Part shown: one piece after another, positions 44,319 to 53,421 of the stretch
How the letters are laid out: each line of letters starts with the position of its first letter
Numbering within the stretch: the first letter of the stretch is position 1
Origin: Mucilaginibacter gracilis
GTDB taxonomy: Bacteria > Bacteroidota > Bacteroidia > Sphingobacteriales > Sphingobacteriaceae
DNA length: 64,000 nucleotides
Direction of reading: 5' to 3'
Assembly (NCBI RefSeq): GCF_003633615.1
Contig: NZ_RBKU01000001.1
Location: 1,426,001 to 1,490,000 of the forward strand
The notes under the pieces: model-generated
The model's input: only the letters and a program-made list of their open reading frames with translations
Told to the model about the DNA's origin: nothing
Database searches by the model: none
Translations under genes and position numbers: made by a program

Positions 44319-45986
44319 ATGGTATACCTGGTATTTATTGTGTTAGGGCTTGTTTTATTTTATGCGTTCAACAAAAACCGTAGGGCTAATAAACGCAAGT
44401 TATTTATTGAGCAGCTAATTAATAACTGGGGCCAACCAACCGATAACTATCGCGATATTGATTTAATAGCCAGCTATCACCAATACCTAAAAACAGAAAA
44501 CTCAATTCCCGATAGCGTAGCCAACGATATTGATCTCGACAATATTTACAACTATGCCGACCGAACCTGCTCAAAACCAGGGCAGCAATGTTTATACCAT
44601 CAGCTACGCTCGCCCCAGGAGGATATTTCCCGGTTACAAGCACTGGACAAACTTGCCGAACAATTAAGTGCCGACGAGGATAAACGTACAGCTATCCAGA
44701 TGGAACTATTTAGGTTGGGAAATAAAAACGCCTATTACCTTTATCAATTGTTCGCTAAAAAGCACCCCCCGTTATACGGTTTTATCTTGAGCTTATACAT
44801 TAGGCTGGCCTGGGCTATTTGGATTTCGGCCGTTATTTTAACTATTATTATCCATACATCGGCTTTGTTTTTGTTGGCATTGGGTTTAACGCTTTTTAAT
44901 TTTTACCTGCACTACAATAACAAAAGCAACATTTTAAAGTACATTCACTCGCTGCCGCAGCTTTATATTCTAACACAGGTATCAAAAAACATTTATAACA
45001 AAATTACCACAACAGAAAATGCCGAAATTGAAGGCAGGCTTAAAAACATAAAGCGTCTCAATAAATCGTTACGTTATGTTACCCTGGAGAGCGGCGTTGC
45101 CAACGACCCTACCGACATTGCTTATGCCATTTGGGAACTCATTAAAATTATGTTGGTTATTGAGCCCGCCATGTTTATCTCATCTATTAACAAAGTAACC
45201 CGGTACCGCGATGATATTGAGGCGCTGTTTAACTACGTGGGCAAAATTGATATGGCCATATCCATCCAATCGTTCAGGCTGGGGTTGCCTTACTATAGCA
45301 AACCGGTTTTTATTAACAATTATAATGCTTTAAACGTAACGGGGCTTTATCATCCGCTCGTTGAAAACTGCGTACCCAATTCACTGCATACATTTGATAA
45401 TCAAGGTGTTTTAGTTACGGGTTCTAACATGTCGGGCAAAACAACTTTTATACGGGCATTAGCCGCAAACACATTGTTATCGCAAACACTTTACACATCG
45501 TGTACCAAACAATACGAAGCGCCATTGCTGCAACTGTTCACCAGTATCCGCATTAGCGACGATATGGAAGAACACAAAAGCTATTTCCAGGCCGAAGCAA
45601 TATCGGTACTCAACATCATGAACCAAAGCAAGGCCAGGCCTGTTAAAAGCCTGGTTATTATTGACGAGATTTTTCGCGGCACCAACACCATTGAAAGGGT
45701 GGCCGCAGCAAAAGCAATATTATCGTACTTTACGGCCAACAAAAGCTTTGTTTTTGTATCTACCCACGATTTAGAGCTGGCCGAATTATTGGGCAACGAA
45801 TATGCCATTTATTGCTTTGAAGAGCAGGTGGCAGATACCCGCCTGGTTTTTGATTACAAAATAAAGCCCGGCATTTTAAAAAACAAAAACGCCATTGCCA
45901 TAATGGCTGGCTTAGGCTACCCTGAAGCGGTTATTGCCGATGCTTATGCCATGAGCGAAACACTTAGGGAGAAGTATAAGATTTAG
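44319..45986 (+). CDS. membrane-anchored MutS-family ATPase
   Basis: 555 residues. An N-terminal membrane helix (about 2-17) and a pair at about 160-200 precede lever-like helices and a full MutS domain V ATPase: GSNMSGKTTFIRALAAN (Walker A), SIRISDDMEEHKSYFQAEA, VIIDEIFRGTNTIER (Walker B and signature) and VSTHDLELAE. It lacks the mismatch-recognition domain I and the Smr domain of MutS2, so classical mismatch repair is unlikely. It is followed by rarA 68 nt downstream. Confidence 0.88.
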   Translation: MVYLVFIVLGLVLFYAFNKNRRANKRKLFIEQLINNWGQPTDNYRDIDLIASYHQYLKTENSIPDSVANDIDLDNIYNYADRTCSKPGQQCLYHQLRSPQEDISRLQALDKLAEQLSADEDKRTAIQMELFRLGNKNAYYLYQLFAKKHPPLYGFILSLYIRLAWAIWISAVILTIIIHTSALFLLALGLTLFNFYLHYNNKSNILKYIHSLPQLYILTQVSKNIYNKITTTENAEIEGRLKNIKRLNKSLRYVTLESGVANDPTDIAYAIWELIKIMLVIEPAMFISSINKVTRYRDDIEALFNYVGKIDMAISIQSFRLGLPYYSKPVFINNYNALNVTGLYHPLVENCVPNSLHTFDNQGVLVTGSNMSGKTTFIRALAANTLLSQTLYTSCTKQYEAPLLQLFTSIRISDDMEEHKSYFQAEAISVLNIMNQSKARPVKSLVIIDEIFRGTNTIERVAAAKAILSYFTANKSFVFVSTHDLELAELLGNEYAIYCFEEQVADTRLVFDYKIKPGILKNKNAIAIMAGLGYPEAVIADAYAMSETLREKYKI

Positions 45987-46054
45987 GGCATACATTTTGA
46001 TTGCCTACTAACTTTTTTAGGCTTTCCATTTCATATTTTCCTAATTTTACTTTT

Positions 46055-47335
46055 ATGAGTACCCTACCGCCACTGGCCGAACGTATGCGCCCAAAAAACC
46101 TCGACGATTATGTTGGGCAAAAACATTTAGTGGGCCCCGGTGCCGTGTTGCGTAAAGCTATTGTAGCGGGCACGCTGCCATCAATGATATTTTGGGGACC
46201 GCCGGGTGTTGGTAAAACTACGCTGGCCTTTATCATTTCCCAATCGTTAGACAGGCCTTTTTTTTCGTTGAGTGCCATCAACTCGGGGGTTAAAGATGTG
46301 CGCGAGGTGATTGAGAAAGCATCGCAATTGCGCAACGAGGGACAAACCTTGCCCATATTATTTATTGACGAAATTCACCGTTTTTCTAAATCGCAGCAAG
46401 ACTCGCTGTTGGGTGCCGTTGAGCGCGGTATAGTTACCCTGATTGGTGCCACTACCGAAAACCCCTCGTTCGAAGTTATTTCGGCTTTGCTTTCGCGATG
46501 CCAGGTTTATATTTTAAAACCCCTCAGCGAAGACGATTTGATACACCTGCTGCAAACATCGCAACAGCAAGACGAGGTTTTAAAAAAGCGCAACATTACC
46601 ATACAGGATTACGAGGCCCTCATCCGCCTTTCGGGTGGAGATGCACGCAAGCTGCTCAATATTTTTGAGCTGCTTATTAACGCTATCGACGGCAAAAATA
46701 TCACCATTACCAACCAATTGGTGCTGGAGCATGTGCAGCAAAACCTAGCACTTTATGATAAAGCGGGCGAGCAGCATTACGATATTATTTCGGCCTTCAT
46801 CAAATCAATGCGCGGGTCGGACCCAAACGGTGCCATTTACTGGCTGGCCCGCATGATAGTGGGAGGCGAAGACCCGCTGTTTATAGCCCGCCGGATGCTC
46901 ATCCTCGCATCCGAAGATATTGGTAACGCCAACCCTAACGCCTTGCTGCTTGCCCAAAGCTGCTTTAATGCAGTAAATGTAATTGGCATGCCCGAGTCGC
47001 AACTCATATTATCGCAAACGGTTATTTACCTGGCAACATCTCCAAAAAGCAATTCGGCAACCACCGCAATAGGGGCGGCAATGGCTTTGGTGCGCCAAAC
47101 CGGCGATTTACCTGTTCCGTTGCACCTGCGCAACGCGCCAACCAAACTGATGAAAAACATTGGTTACGGTAAAGATTATAAATACGCCCACGGCTTTGAA
47201 GGCAATTTTGTTGACCTCGACTTTTTACCCGATGCTATCCGCGGAACTAAACTTTATGAACCCGGCAACAATGCCCGCGAAGCCGAGGCCAAAGAAAAAC
47301 TAAAGAAGCTTTGGGGCGACAGGTATAAATATTAA
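46055..47335 (+). CDS. rarA: replication-associated recombination protein RarA
   Basis: 426 residues from MSTLPPLAERMRP. AAA+ clamp-loader-like ATPase: RPKNLDDYVGQKHLVG, FWGPPGVGKTTLA (Walker A), LFIDEIHRFSKSQQD (Walker B) and GATTENPSFE (sensor 1), then the C-terminal tetramer domain (AGEQHYDIISAFIKSMRGSD). RarA/MgsA acts at stalled forks. The TTG codon 54 nt upstream is rejected because the family begins PLAERMRP. Downstream of the MutS-like gene. Confidence 0.95.
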   Translation: MSTLPPLAERMRPKNLDDYVGQKHLVGPGAVLRKAIVAGTLPSMIFWGPPGVGKTTLAFIISQSLDRPFFSLSAINSGVKDVREVIEKASQLRNEGQTLPILFIDEIHRFSKSQQDSLLGAVERGIVTLIGATTENPSFEVISALLSRCQVYILKPLSEDDLIHLLQTSQQQDEVLKKRNITIQDYEALIRLSGGDARKLLNIFELLINAIDGKNITITNQLVLEHVQQNLALYDKAGEQHYDIISAFIKSMRGSDPNGAIYWLARMIVGGEDPLFIARRMLILASEDIGNANPNALLLAQSCFNAVNVIGMPESQLILSQTVIYLATSPKSNSATTAIGAAMALVRQTGDLPVPLHLRNAPTKLMKNIGYGKDYKYAHGFEGNFVDLDFLPDAIRGTKLYEPGNNAREAEAKEKLKKLWGDRYKY

Positions 47336-47427
47336 CACTTTAAGCCTCCTGCTCAAAAAAGAAAACAACACAATGTGTAATATTTTAATCCATCTGGTAT
47401 CTAAATACAAAAACTAATAACCGACGC

Positions 47428-48900
47428 ATGACATTAACTTTTATCCGACATGAATTAAAAGCCTTTTGGCGCTCAAAAAATTCGGGAAAGGCCCTAGCCG
47501 TACGCATTGTTATGGGCATATTAATAGCATTGTTGCTGTTAGAGGTATTGGCTCTGGCCTTTTTTATGGATACACTTTTGGTAAGGAGTTTTCCTAAACA
47601 AAACCTCATCACATCGTTCTCGGGCATTTTATTTTATTACTTTTTGTTCGATTTGCTGATGCGCTTTCAACTGCAAGAACTACCTACTTTGCAGGTTCAA
47701 CCTTATCTGCATTTAGCAATTAAAAAAAATGCACTGGTTAGGTATTTATCATTTGCTTCGCTTCAATCGTTTTTTAACCTGTGGCCGTTTATACTTTTTA
47801 CACCGTTTATCTGTAAATTTATTTGGTACAACCAGGGTTTTATAACCGCATTAGTTTTTTTCCTTTCTATAATTGCGTTTGCGGGTTTCAATAACTATCT
47901 GGCACTATATATCAAACGCCGCTCTAATATCAACGGGTGGATTTCGGTGGCCTTTGCGGCAACGCTATCCATACTCGTCGCTTTAGATTTTAAGTGGGGT
48001 GTTGTTTCGTTCCGCGTGCCATCACTATGGTTCTTCGGTCATTTAAGTGCGCAACCAGCTTTACTCGCCCTGCCCGTATTATTAGCTGTTGGCATGTATT
48101 ACGTTAACTTTTTATACCTCAAAAGCAACCTTTATTTAGAAGAATTAGGTTCGCGCAAAACATCCTATAAAAGCAGTACCGAATACCCGGTACTTGACCG
48201 CTTTGGCAAAGTTGGCGATTTGGTTGGCAACGAAATTAAACTCATTTTCCGCAATAAGCGCTCGCGTTCCGCTTTTATCATGACAAGTATATTCTTGTTA
48301 TACGGTTTACTATTTTATACCAATAAGGTGTATGGCGAAGGCTGGAAAGTTTTTTGCGGTCAGTTTATGACGGGTATTTTCATTATTAACTACGGTCAGT
48401 TTATGTACGGCTGGCAGGCCAGCCATTTTGATGGCATATTGGTGAGCAAGGTTAAATTCAGCGATTTTTTAAAGGCCAAGTACTTGTTGTTTACTACGGT
48501 TTCAACTGTGGCTTTTATCCTAACCCTGCCTTATGCATATTTTGGCTGGCACATTATTGTTGTACATTTTGCCATGTACCTGTGGAATATTGGCATAAGC
48601 ACAAACGTAGTATTGTTTTTTGCCAACCGTAATTACAAACGGATTGACCTAAGCAAAGGCGCATCGTTCAACTGGGAAGGCGTTGGCGCAACCCAATTGT
48701 TAGTTGGTTTTCCGTTAATGATAACGCCTTACATTGTTTATGGCCCGCTGGCCTGGCTTAAACACCCCGATATAGCCCTGCTTATATTAGGCGCCATTGG
48801 TGCATTCTCGTTTATGATGCGCCCTTACTGGATAAAATACCTCGAAAAAGATTTTAATAATAGAAAATATACCATTGCCGAAGGCTTTAGAAACAAATAG
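47428..48900 (+). CDS. DUF5687 multi-pass membrane protein, probable ABC-2 permease
   Basis: 490 residues with about ten to twelve membrane helices. It begins MTLTFIRHELKAFWRSKNSG and fits DUF5687, a Bacteroidota family of ABC exporter permeases. The ATP-binding partner starts 2 nt after its stop, so a two-gene exporter. Substrate unknown. Confidence 0.85.
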   Translation: MTLTFIRHELKAFWRSKNSGKALAVRIVMGILIALLLLEVLALAFFMDTLLVRSFPKQNLITSFSGILFYYFLFDLLMRFQLQELPTLQVQPYLHLAIKKNALVRYLSFASLQSFFNLWPFILFTPFICKFIWYNQGFITALVFFLSIIAFAGFNNYLALYIKRRSNINGWISVAFAATLSILVALDFKWGVVSFRVPSLWFFGHLSAQPALLALPVLLAVGMYYVNFLYLKSNLYLEELGSRKTSYKSSTEYPVLDRFGKVGDLVGNEIKLIFRNKRSRSAFIMTSIFLLYGLLFYTNKVYGEGWKVFCGQFMTGIFIINYGQFMYGWQASHFDGILVSKVKFSDFLKAKYLLFTTVSTVAFILTLPYAYFGWHIIVVHFAMYLWNIGISTNVVLFFANRNYKRIDLSKGASFNWEGVGATQLLVGFPLMITPYIVYGPLAWLKHPDIALLILGAIGAFSFMMRPYWIKYLEKDFNNRKYTIAEGFRNK

Positions 48901-48902
48901 TT

Positions 48903-49625
48903 ATGATAGAAGTTAAAGATCTGAAAAAAGTTTATGGTGGCGTTACGGTGGTTAATGTACCCTATTTAGAGATACGCAAGGGCGAGTGTGTTGGCCTGGT
49001 TGGTAACAACGGTGCGGGTAAAACCACGTTGTTCCGCATGATGCTTGATTTGATACGCCCGGATAATGGCGAAGTACTATCAAACAACGAAAACGTTGCC
49101 CAAAGCGAAAAATGGAAGGATTATACAGGATCGTATCTGGACGAGGGCTTTTTGATTGATTACCTTACGCCCGAAGAGTATTTTTACTTTATAGGCGGCC
49201 TGCACCAGCAAAGCCGAGCCCATGTTGACGAATTTTTGGTAACCCTTACCGATTTTTTTAATGGCGAAATATTAAAGCGCGGCAAATACATTCGCGACCT
49301 CAGTAAAGGAAACCAGTGCAAGGTTGGCGTGGCCGCTTGCCTTTTACAAAACCCTGAACTTTTAATGTTGGACGAGCCCTTTGCCAATATTGACCCCAGC
49401 ACGCAAATAAGGTTAAAAAACATGATTAAGGATTTAAATAAACAGCGCGGCATGACTGCAATTGTATCCAGCCACGATTTAAACCATGTTACCGACGTTT
49501 GCGATCGTATTTTGCTGATGGAAAAGGGAAAGATAATTAAGGATATTGCCACCAACTCATCCACCCTGGCCGAACTGGAGCAATATTTTGCAGTAGGCGC
49601 AACAAGCACCGAAGCCGAGCTTTAA
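48903..49625 (+). CDS. ABC transporter ATP-binding protein
   Basis: 240 residues. Walker A is GLVGNNGAGKTTL, the signature is degenerate (DLSKGNQCKVGVAA, that is LSKGN in place of LSGGQ), Walker B is ELLMLDEPFANIDP and the switch is SSHDLNHVTD. This matches the ABC-2 class and works with the preceding DUF5687 permease. The GNAT gene starts 7 nt after its stop and is likely in the same unit. Confidence 0.93.
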   Translation: MIEVKDLKKVYGGVTVVNVPYLEIRKGECVGLVGNNGAGKTTLFRMMLDLIRPDNGEVLSNNENVAQSEKWKDYTGSYLDEGFLIDYLTPEEYFYFIGGLHQQSRAHVDEFLVTLTDFFNGEILKRGKYIRDLSKGNQCKVGVAACLLQNPELLMLDEPFANIDPSTQIRLKNMIKDLNKQRGMTAIVSSHDLNHVTDVCDRILLMEKGKIIKDIATNSSTLAELEQYFAVGATSTEAEL

Positions 49626-49632
49626 ATTATTG

Positions 49633-50133
49633 ATGAATATCCGCGAAGCAATTATTGGCGATGTAGCCGCAATTTTAGAGATTGCGCAAAAAACCTGGTG
49701 GCCAACTTATTCGCCAATATTGAGTACAGAGCAAATAGCTTATATGCTAAGTGTTTTGTATAGCGAAGCAAAAATAAGCCGGCAGATAAGTACGGGTGAG
49801 CAAACGTTCATCCTGTTGTTTGCGGATGATGTACCTGTGGCCTTTGCTGCTTATTCGCCACGTGAAGAGGATGCCGATATTTATAAGTTGCACAAGCTTT
49901 ATTGCCTGCCGCAAACGCAAGGCAAAGGTTATGGTAAAATTTTAATTGATGAAGTTTGCAAGAGAGTACGGGCCACCGGTAAGCATACGCTTGATTTGAA
50001 CGTTAACCGCCATAATAAAGCCCTTAGCTTTTATGAAAAGATGGGCTTTGCAGTGGCTTATGAAGAAGACATACCCATTGGGACGTACTGGATGAATGAT
50101 TTTGTAATGCGAAAAGAGCTTGGCCCCGTATAA
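49633..50133 (+). CDS. GNAT-family N-acetyltransferase
   Basis: 166 residues from MNIREAIIGDVAAI. The acetyl-CoA site is LHKLYCLPQTQGKGYGKILID (Q-x-x-G-x-G as TQGKGYG), followed by LNVNRHNKALSFYEKMGF. Typical single-domain acetyltransferase; acceptor unknown. An in-frame TTG just before the ATG is less likely. Convergent with xth, whose stop is 8 nt away. Confidence 0.9.
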   Translation: MNIREAIIGDVAAILEIAQKTWWPTYSPILSTEQIAYMLSVLYSEAKISRQISTGEQTFILLFADDVPVAFAAYSPREEDADIYKLHKLYCLPQTQGKGYGKILIDEVCKRVRATGKHTLDLNVNRHNKALSFYEKMGFAVAYEEDIPIGTYWMNDFVMRKELGPV

Positions 50134-50141
50134 ACCCGAAA

Positions 50142-50909
50142 CTAAAAATCCAATTCCAACAATACCGGGCAATGGTCGGAGTGCCTTGCTTCGGGTAAAA
50201 TGGCCGCACGTTTTATTTTATCCAGCAATGGCGTACTTGCCATATTATAATCAATACGCCACCCGAGGTTTTTGGCGCGGGCATTAGCGCGGAAACTCCA
50301 CCAGGTATAGTTATGTGGTTCGGGGTTTAGGTGGCGAAAGGTATCTACAAAGCCGCTTTGCACAAAGTTTTCCATCCACTCCCGTTCTTCGGGCAAAAAG
50401 CCGGATGAATTAGCGTTCGATTTGGGGTTATGAATATCTATCGGCTTATGGCAAATGTTGTAATCGCCACTAATTACAAGGTTAGGGCATTCTAACTTTA
50501 ACTGATCGATATACTGGCCAAATTCATCTAAAAAACGGTATTTAAAAACCTGCCGCTCATCACCGCTTGAGCCGGAGGGGAAGTAGGTGCTCATTACCGA
50601 TACCTCATCAAAATCAACGCGGATGTTTCTGCCTTCGCGGTCAAAATCAGTAATGCCGCAACCATATTCAACATGCTTTGGGGTGCATTTAGTTAAAATG
50701 GCAGTGCCGCTGTAACCCTTTTTTTCGGCGGGGTACCAATAGTGTTCGTAACCCAGGTTTTCAACCAAATGCAAGTCGGTTAAAACATCGGGAGTTGCTT
50801 TTATTTCCTGCAAACAAACCACATCCGCATCCGACGCCTGTAGCCATGCAAGCCAGTTTTTGCTCATCGCCGAGCGTATTCCGTTAACATTGTATGTGAT
50901 GATCTTCAT
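50142..50909 (-). CDS. xth: exodeoxyribonuclease III
   Basis: 255 residues, family length. KIITYNVNGIRSAM, VCLQEIKA (metal Glu), GYSGTAILTK, SGDYNICH (Asp/Asn), and ARHSDHCPVLLEL (catalytic Asp-His) are all present; the family is AP endonuclease/Xth. It removes abasic sites and 3' blocks during base-excision repair. Single gene. Confidence 0.95.
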   Translation of the reverse strand: MKIITYNVNGIRSAMSKNWLAWLQASDADVVCLQEIKATPDVLTDLHLVENLGYEHYWYPAEKKGYSGTAILTKCTPKHVEYGCGITDFDREGRNIRVDFDEVSVMSTYFPSGSSGDERQVFKYRFLDEFGQYIDQLKLECPNLVISGDYNICHKPIDIHNPKSNANSSGFLPEEREWMENFVQSGFVDTFRHLNPEPHNYTWWSFRANARAKNLGWRIDYNMASTPLLDKIKRAAILPEARHSDHCPVLLELDF

Positions 50910-51052
50910 AAATTACGAGCAAATACCGGGCACCGGTTGTTAATCACGAATATCGAATATTTATTCAGTATCCGCATCGATGTGGATATTTTTGAGCTAT
51001 AACACGGGCTTTTTTCAAAATAATCAGTACGTTTATTGTATATCATCAGCAT

Positions 51053-51922
51053 ATGAAAAAATCACTTTCTATAATCGCCTTATTTTTATTTATTGGAGCC
51101 CAATCGCACGCACAAAAACAAATGATCTTTAAAATGTTGGTTAAGCCAAACTACCATTATGATATGGTGATGAATATGAATATGAACATGGAAATGAACA
51201 TTTCGGGCGACTCGGCAACAATAAACCAGATAAAAAGCGGGCAAAGTTTCCCTATGATAATGAATGCGCAAAGCGCCGTCAACGGTGATATTAAAACCGG
51301 ATTGGTTAATGCCGTAAATAAAATTCCGTTTACCATGACCATGAAAACGCTGGCTTCAAAAATGAACATAAACGGAAAGGAAAACCCAATGCCCGTTCCA
51401 GCGACGAGCACAGTTATGTATGGAACCTACACAGCAGACGGAAAAATGAATCTTGACTCAATAGCCGGAACAAAAGCCACTGATGAAATAAAAAACAGCA
51501 TGACAACAACGATTAAAGGAATTCAAGCTATTGTCAAATTTCCGGAAAAACCCATGAAAATAGGAGATTCGTTTACGCAAGATACCCCAATGGATTTGCC
51601 AATTGCAGACATGCAGTTAAAGCTTATATCTAAAACCACATACAAACTTACAGCTATAGAAGACAACATTGCATATTTTGATGCGGTATATGATATTACT
51701 ATGGATGTAGCAGGCAATGCAGCAGGCATGGCGATGGCAATGAACATGACAGGCGACGGAGATGGCAAACTTGTTTTTGACATCAAGGCCAACTACCCCA
51801 CTAGCATTAAAAAAAACATGAATATTAATTATAACATGACAATGCCACAAGCTGCTGGCGTAAAAATGGATGGAAAAATGAAGATGTTAATGGACATGAA
51901 AACCACTATAAGTAGCAAATGA
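51053..51922 (+). CDS. Met-rich secreted protein, unknown function
   Basis: 289 residues with a signal peptide (ends QSHAQ). By my count about 35 residues are Met, with clusters such as MVMNMNMNMEMN and GMAMAMNMTGD and KMKMLMDMK. The sequence is otherwise beta-rich with polar strands (YKLTAIEDNIAYFDAVYDIT), a layout of Bacteroidota DUF6263-like proteins. No enzyme motif. Met clusters in other exported proteins can bind copper or resist oxidation, but this is inference. Stands alone, 3 nt from the convergent rmuC stop. Confidence 0.72.
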   Translation: MKKSLSIIALFLFIGAQSHAQKQMIFKMLVKPNYHYDMVMNMNMNMEMNISGDSATINQIKSGQSFPMIMNAQSAVNGDIKTGLVNAVNKIPFTMTMKTLASKMNINGKENPMPVPATSTVMYGTYTADGKMNLDSIAGTKATDEIKNSMTTTIKGIQAIVKFPEKPMKIGDSFTQDTPMDLPIADMQLKLISKTTYKLTAIEDNIAYFDAVYDITMDVAGNAAGMAMAMNMTGDGDGKLVFDIKANYPTSIKKNMNINYNMTMPQAAGVKMDGKMKMLMDMKTTISSK

Positions 51923-51925
51923 TCA

Positions 51926-53287
51926 TCAATCGGCCACGTCGTTCAAATATTTCTGATCAATTTGTTTATCGGCCTTAGCGCCGAGGCGCTTTATTTTATC
52001 TGCCGTTACGGTTAAGTTACCACGCCCGGTTGATAGTTTGTTCAATGCCTTATCGTAATTAACCTGTGTTGAGCGGATGCTGTTGCCGATGCCTTCCATA
52101 TCAACAATAAAGCCGTGAAACTTATCGTACATTTCGCCGCTTAGGCGGGCAATCTCCAACACATTGCGGTTTTGGCGTTCCTGCTTCCAGATACTTGCAA
52201 TGGTGCGCAGGGTGGCCAGCAAGGTTGAGGGGCTAACAATTACCACCCGTTTATCCCAGGCGTAATTAAACAATTCGCCGTCGAGCTGCACCGCTATGCT
52301 GAAGGACGATTCGATGGGTACAAATAACAAAACAAAATCGGGCGAATTAATCTGATACAAATCATGGTATCTTTTTGATGATAACGAATTAATATGGCTT
52401 TTGATGGATTCGATATGTGCGCGCGCAAAAAGTTTACGGTCATCTTCTGTTTCGCAATTCACGAGGCGCTCGTAGGCCACTAACGATACTTTAGCGTCTA
52501 TAACCAAATGCTTTTCGTCGGGCAGGTCAATTACCACATCTGGCTGGTATCGGTTTCCATCCGTAGTTTGCATACTGGCTTGTATGCGGTATTCCTGATC
52601 TTTAACCAGGCCCGAGCGTTCCAAAACACGCTCCAAAATAACCTCGCCCCAATTACCCGCTTTTTTGTTGTCGCCCTTTAATGCCTTTGTCAGGTTTTGG
52701 GCTTCTTCGCTTATTTGTTTGTTTAAATCCATTAGCGTGCCTATAACGCCCCGCAAAACATTGCGTTCCTCGGCCTCCATTTTGTAAACCTTATCAACCT
52801 TGTCTTCAAAATCCTTCAATTTATCTTTAAACGGATTCAATATTATATCCAGATTTGTCCGGTTATGCTCGGTAAACTTAGCCGATTTATCATCCAGCAG
52901 TTTACTGGCCATGTTTTCAAATTCGTGCTTAAACTTGGCTTGCACCTGTTGCAGGTACACTTCCTGCTCTACCAAACGTTGGCGTTGGGCATTTAAGGCT
53001 TCCTGGGTTTTGGCATTAAAGTTTTTTTCGGTAAGTAATTGCTCGTTCAAAGCGGCAAGGCCGGCTTCCAACCGCAAACGCTCGCTATGCAGGGCCTGGG
53101 CGGTATTATCCCGTTCGGCAGCCATATTTGCGGCACGCTCTTCGGTGCGGGCCACTTTAAGTTTAAGCTCGTTATTTTCGGCAATAAGCTGGTTTTGGTT
53201 GCCTGCTGTTGCGGTTAACCTCCGCAAAAACAAAACAATAGCAACAGTTAATATTACTACCGCAAAGGCTAATAAAGCAATTTCCAT
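51926..53287 (-). CDS. rmuC: DNA recombination protein RmuC
   Basis: 453 residues. An N-terminal membrane helix (about 3-22), a long coiled coil (about 30-210), then the RmuC domain with KAGNWGEVILERVLERSGL, YQPDVVIDLPDEKHLVIDAK (key PDVVIDLP, VIDAKVSL) and VIVSPSTLLATLRTIA. The core is a PD-(D/E)xK-like nuclease fold thought to limit inversions and break DNA at repeats. A TACCTTTG box lies upstream. Convergent with the Met-rich gene. Confidence 0.93.
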   Translation of the reverse strand: MEIALLAFAVVILTVAIVLFLRRLTATAGNQNQLIAENNELKLKVARTEERAANMAAERDNTAQALHSERLRLEAGLAALNEQLLTEKNFNAKTQEALNAQRQRLVEQEVYLQQVQAKFKHEFENMASKLLDDKSAKFTEHNRTNLDIILNPFKDKLKDFEDKVDKVYKMEAEERNVLRGVIGTLMDLNKQISEEAQNLTKALKGDNKKAGNWGEVILERVLERSGLVKDQEYRIQASMQTTDGNRYQPDVVIDLPDEKHLVIDAKVSLVAYERLVNCETEDDRKLFARAHIESIKSHINSLSSKRYHDLYQINSPDFVLLFVPIESSFSIAVQLDGELFNYAWDKRVVIVSPSTLLATLRTIASIWKQERQNRNVLEIARLSGEMYDKFHGFIVDMEGIGNSIRSTQVNYDKALNKLSTGRGNLTVTADKIKRLGAKADKQIDQKYLNDVAD

Positions 53288-53308
53288 TTGATAATATTTT
53301 TAGCAAAA

Positions 53309-53316
53309 CAAAGGTA
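53309..53316 (-). promoter_or_regulatory. candidate -7 box for rmuC
   Basis: Minus strand TACCTTTG, a full match to TAnnTTTG, 21 nt before the ATG. No TTG at the expected spacing. Confidence 0.45.
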
Positions 53317-53421
53317 TAAAATTTATTAAACTAAAAATATTGCTAAAATAACTGTAGGCAAAAGTTATAGTATATTTATCTGTTTTATCTATATTTATCG
53401 TTACCAAACCGTTTTACTACA

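Noticed and set aside
46001..46054. Longer rarA start at a TTG
   Set aside because: The family begins near PLAERMRP; the added 18 residues look random.
50970..50993. Small hairpin with a T-run before the Met-rich gene
   Set aside because: A 7-bp stem with a G-T pair and no plus-strand gene before it; too weak to call a terminator or RNA gene.
52800..53291. 163-residue open frame opposite rmuC
   Set aside because: Ser/Ala-rich complement of the rmuC coiled coil; no start signal or homology pattern.
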